Shown here: positions 63,448 to 64,000 of the stretch, one piece after another
Position numbering within the stretch: position 1 is the first letter of the stretch
Layout of the letters: every line of letters begins with the position of its first letter
DNA from: Bdellovibrionales bacterium
Lineage (GTDB): Bacteria > Bdellovibrionota > UBA1018 > CAIMNF01
DNA: 64,000 nucleotides
Reading direction: 5' to 3'
NCBI GenBank assembly: GCA_947502835.1
Contig: CANNBJ010000002.1
Coordinates: 1-64,000, forward strand
Notes under the pieces: generated by a model
Databases searched by the model: none
What the model was told of the DNA's origin: nothing
What the model saw: the letters and a program-made list of their open reading frames with translations, nothing else
Position numbers and translations under genes: made by a program

Positions 63448-64000
63448 CTTTTTTTCCTTCGCAGTTTGTGTTCCATGAACTTCCAGGCTCCCTGAGCCGC
63501 AAGCCTCGAGGTTTGATCCTGGACATCGAGGGGCGGGGAAAGCTCAAAAATCCCGAGAGATTTCACCTTGGAGTCCGCACCGGAAATTTCAAGCATTTGG
63601 TAAATCTCGCTTGCACTGAATCCCTCCGGTTGGGGGGCAGAGACCCCTGGCGCGAACGCAAGACTGATTGAATCAAGATCCAGCGAAACCACGACAACAT
63701 CGCACTTCCGCCGTAAGCGCTGAAGGGCCTTCTTGAACTCGGGAACGGCTTTTCCAAAGCGGAGCTTCTCCATCGGAATCGTTTCGATCTTGTTCTTCCT
63801 CGCATACTCCCAGAGGTCCTTCGCGTTGCAGTGACCTTGGATTCCAAACTCAATCAGGTGTTCCGGGCGAAGGACCTTTTCCTCGAGCAATCGTCGAAAC
63901 GGAGAGCCGCTCGTCATCACAGGCTTGTATTCTCTCAGATCAAAATGCGCATCAAGATTGATGCATCCAACCCTCGCTGCCCCCGGAATTGCATGCCTGA
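63444..64000 (-). CDS. Arginase/agmatinase/formiminoglutamase-family protein, N terminus cut off
   Basis: The frame is open to the right edge, so the N-terminal part lies outside. The visible 185 residues hold GCINLDAHFDLREY (the NLDAHxD Mn-binding motif, 63930-63970), SGSPFRRLLE, FGIQGHCNA and the second metal motif SLDLDSISLAFAPGVSAPQP, then GFSASEIYQML. The order resembles HutG-like formimidoylglutamase rather than arginase, but the missing N-terminal GGGH loop prevents a firm choice. Translationally coupled to glpK. Confidence 0.88.
   Translation of the reverse strand, partial: RHAIPGAARVGCINLDAHFDLREYKPVMTSGSPFRRLLEEKVLRPEHLIEFGIQGHCNAKDLWEYARKNKIETIPMEKLRFGKAVPEFKKALQRLRRKCDVVVVSLDLDSISLAFAPGVSAPQPEGFSASEIYQMLEISGADSKVKSLGIFELSPPLDVQDQTSRLAAQGAWKFMEHKLRRKKR

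Overview
The window looks like chromosomal DNA of a Gram-negative bacterium. The evidence is outer-membrane beta-barrel proteins ending in aromatic residues, lipopolysaccharide/capsule-type sugar genes, and a three-gene sdhCAB operon with a single di-haem cytochrome b subunit. Gene packing is very tight: many ATGA, TAATG or TTGA stop/start overlaps, and convergent genes whose 3' ends overlap. The style fits Bdellovibrionota/Oligoflexia or a deltaproteobacterial relative, but nothing here fixes the taxonomy. No rRNA, tRNA, CRISPR array or prophage was seen.

Layout. 1-0.7 kb: cut-off IS1-like transposase. 0.7-10.5 kb: an exported protein, class II fructose-bisphosphate aldolase (fbaA), an exported protein that may have an ADP-ribosyltransferase fold, its small partner, a HAMP-only membrane protein, two tandem outer-membrane barrel paralogues, and a SpoIIE/RsbU-type phosphatase translationally coupled to a FecR-domain protein. 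10.5-29.3 kb: a large surface polysaccharide cluster with complete dTDP-L-rhamnose (rfbABCD) and GDP-L-fucose (gmd, fcl) pathways, a 3-amino-3,6-dideoxyhexose branch (fdtA, fdtB), flippase, polymerase, five glycosyltransferases and three methyltransferases. Transcription direction switches repeatedly, and the middle is AT-rich.

29.6-41 kb: a methyltransferase pair, a DUF883-like protein, then a block with a divergent outer-membrane barrel/wecB pair, a HAD phosphatase, and a four-gene operon. That operon encodes an NfrB-like membrane glycosyltransferase, two related exported proteins and a 987-residue exported protein combining a TIM-barrel-like region with a DUF2334 deacetylase-like domain. 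I read this block as a candidate exopolysaccharide synthesis and export system. It is bracketed by two same-orientation copies (about 31.2 and 40.9 kb) of a long structured hairpin. The apical domain is nearly identical in the two copies, while the stems differ in sequence but keep full pairing. That covariation is the strongest undescribed signal in the window.

41-64 kb: a copper ATPase/DUF72-like/tricorn protease operon, an MFS transporter, a phosphopantetheinyl transferase, a transglutaminase-like protein, sdhCAB with a divergent LysR regulator, a sterol-desaturase-like/patatin pair, a small HTH protein coupled to an outer-membrane protein upstream of ligA, then radA, glpK and the C-terminal part of an arginase-family gene cut by the right edge.

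All assignments come from reading protein motifs and spacing by eye; no database search or folding program was run.
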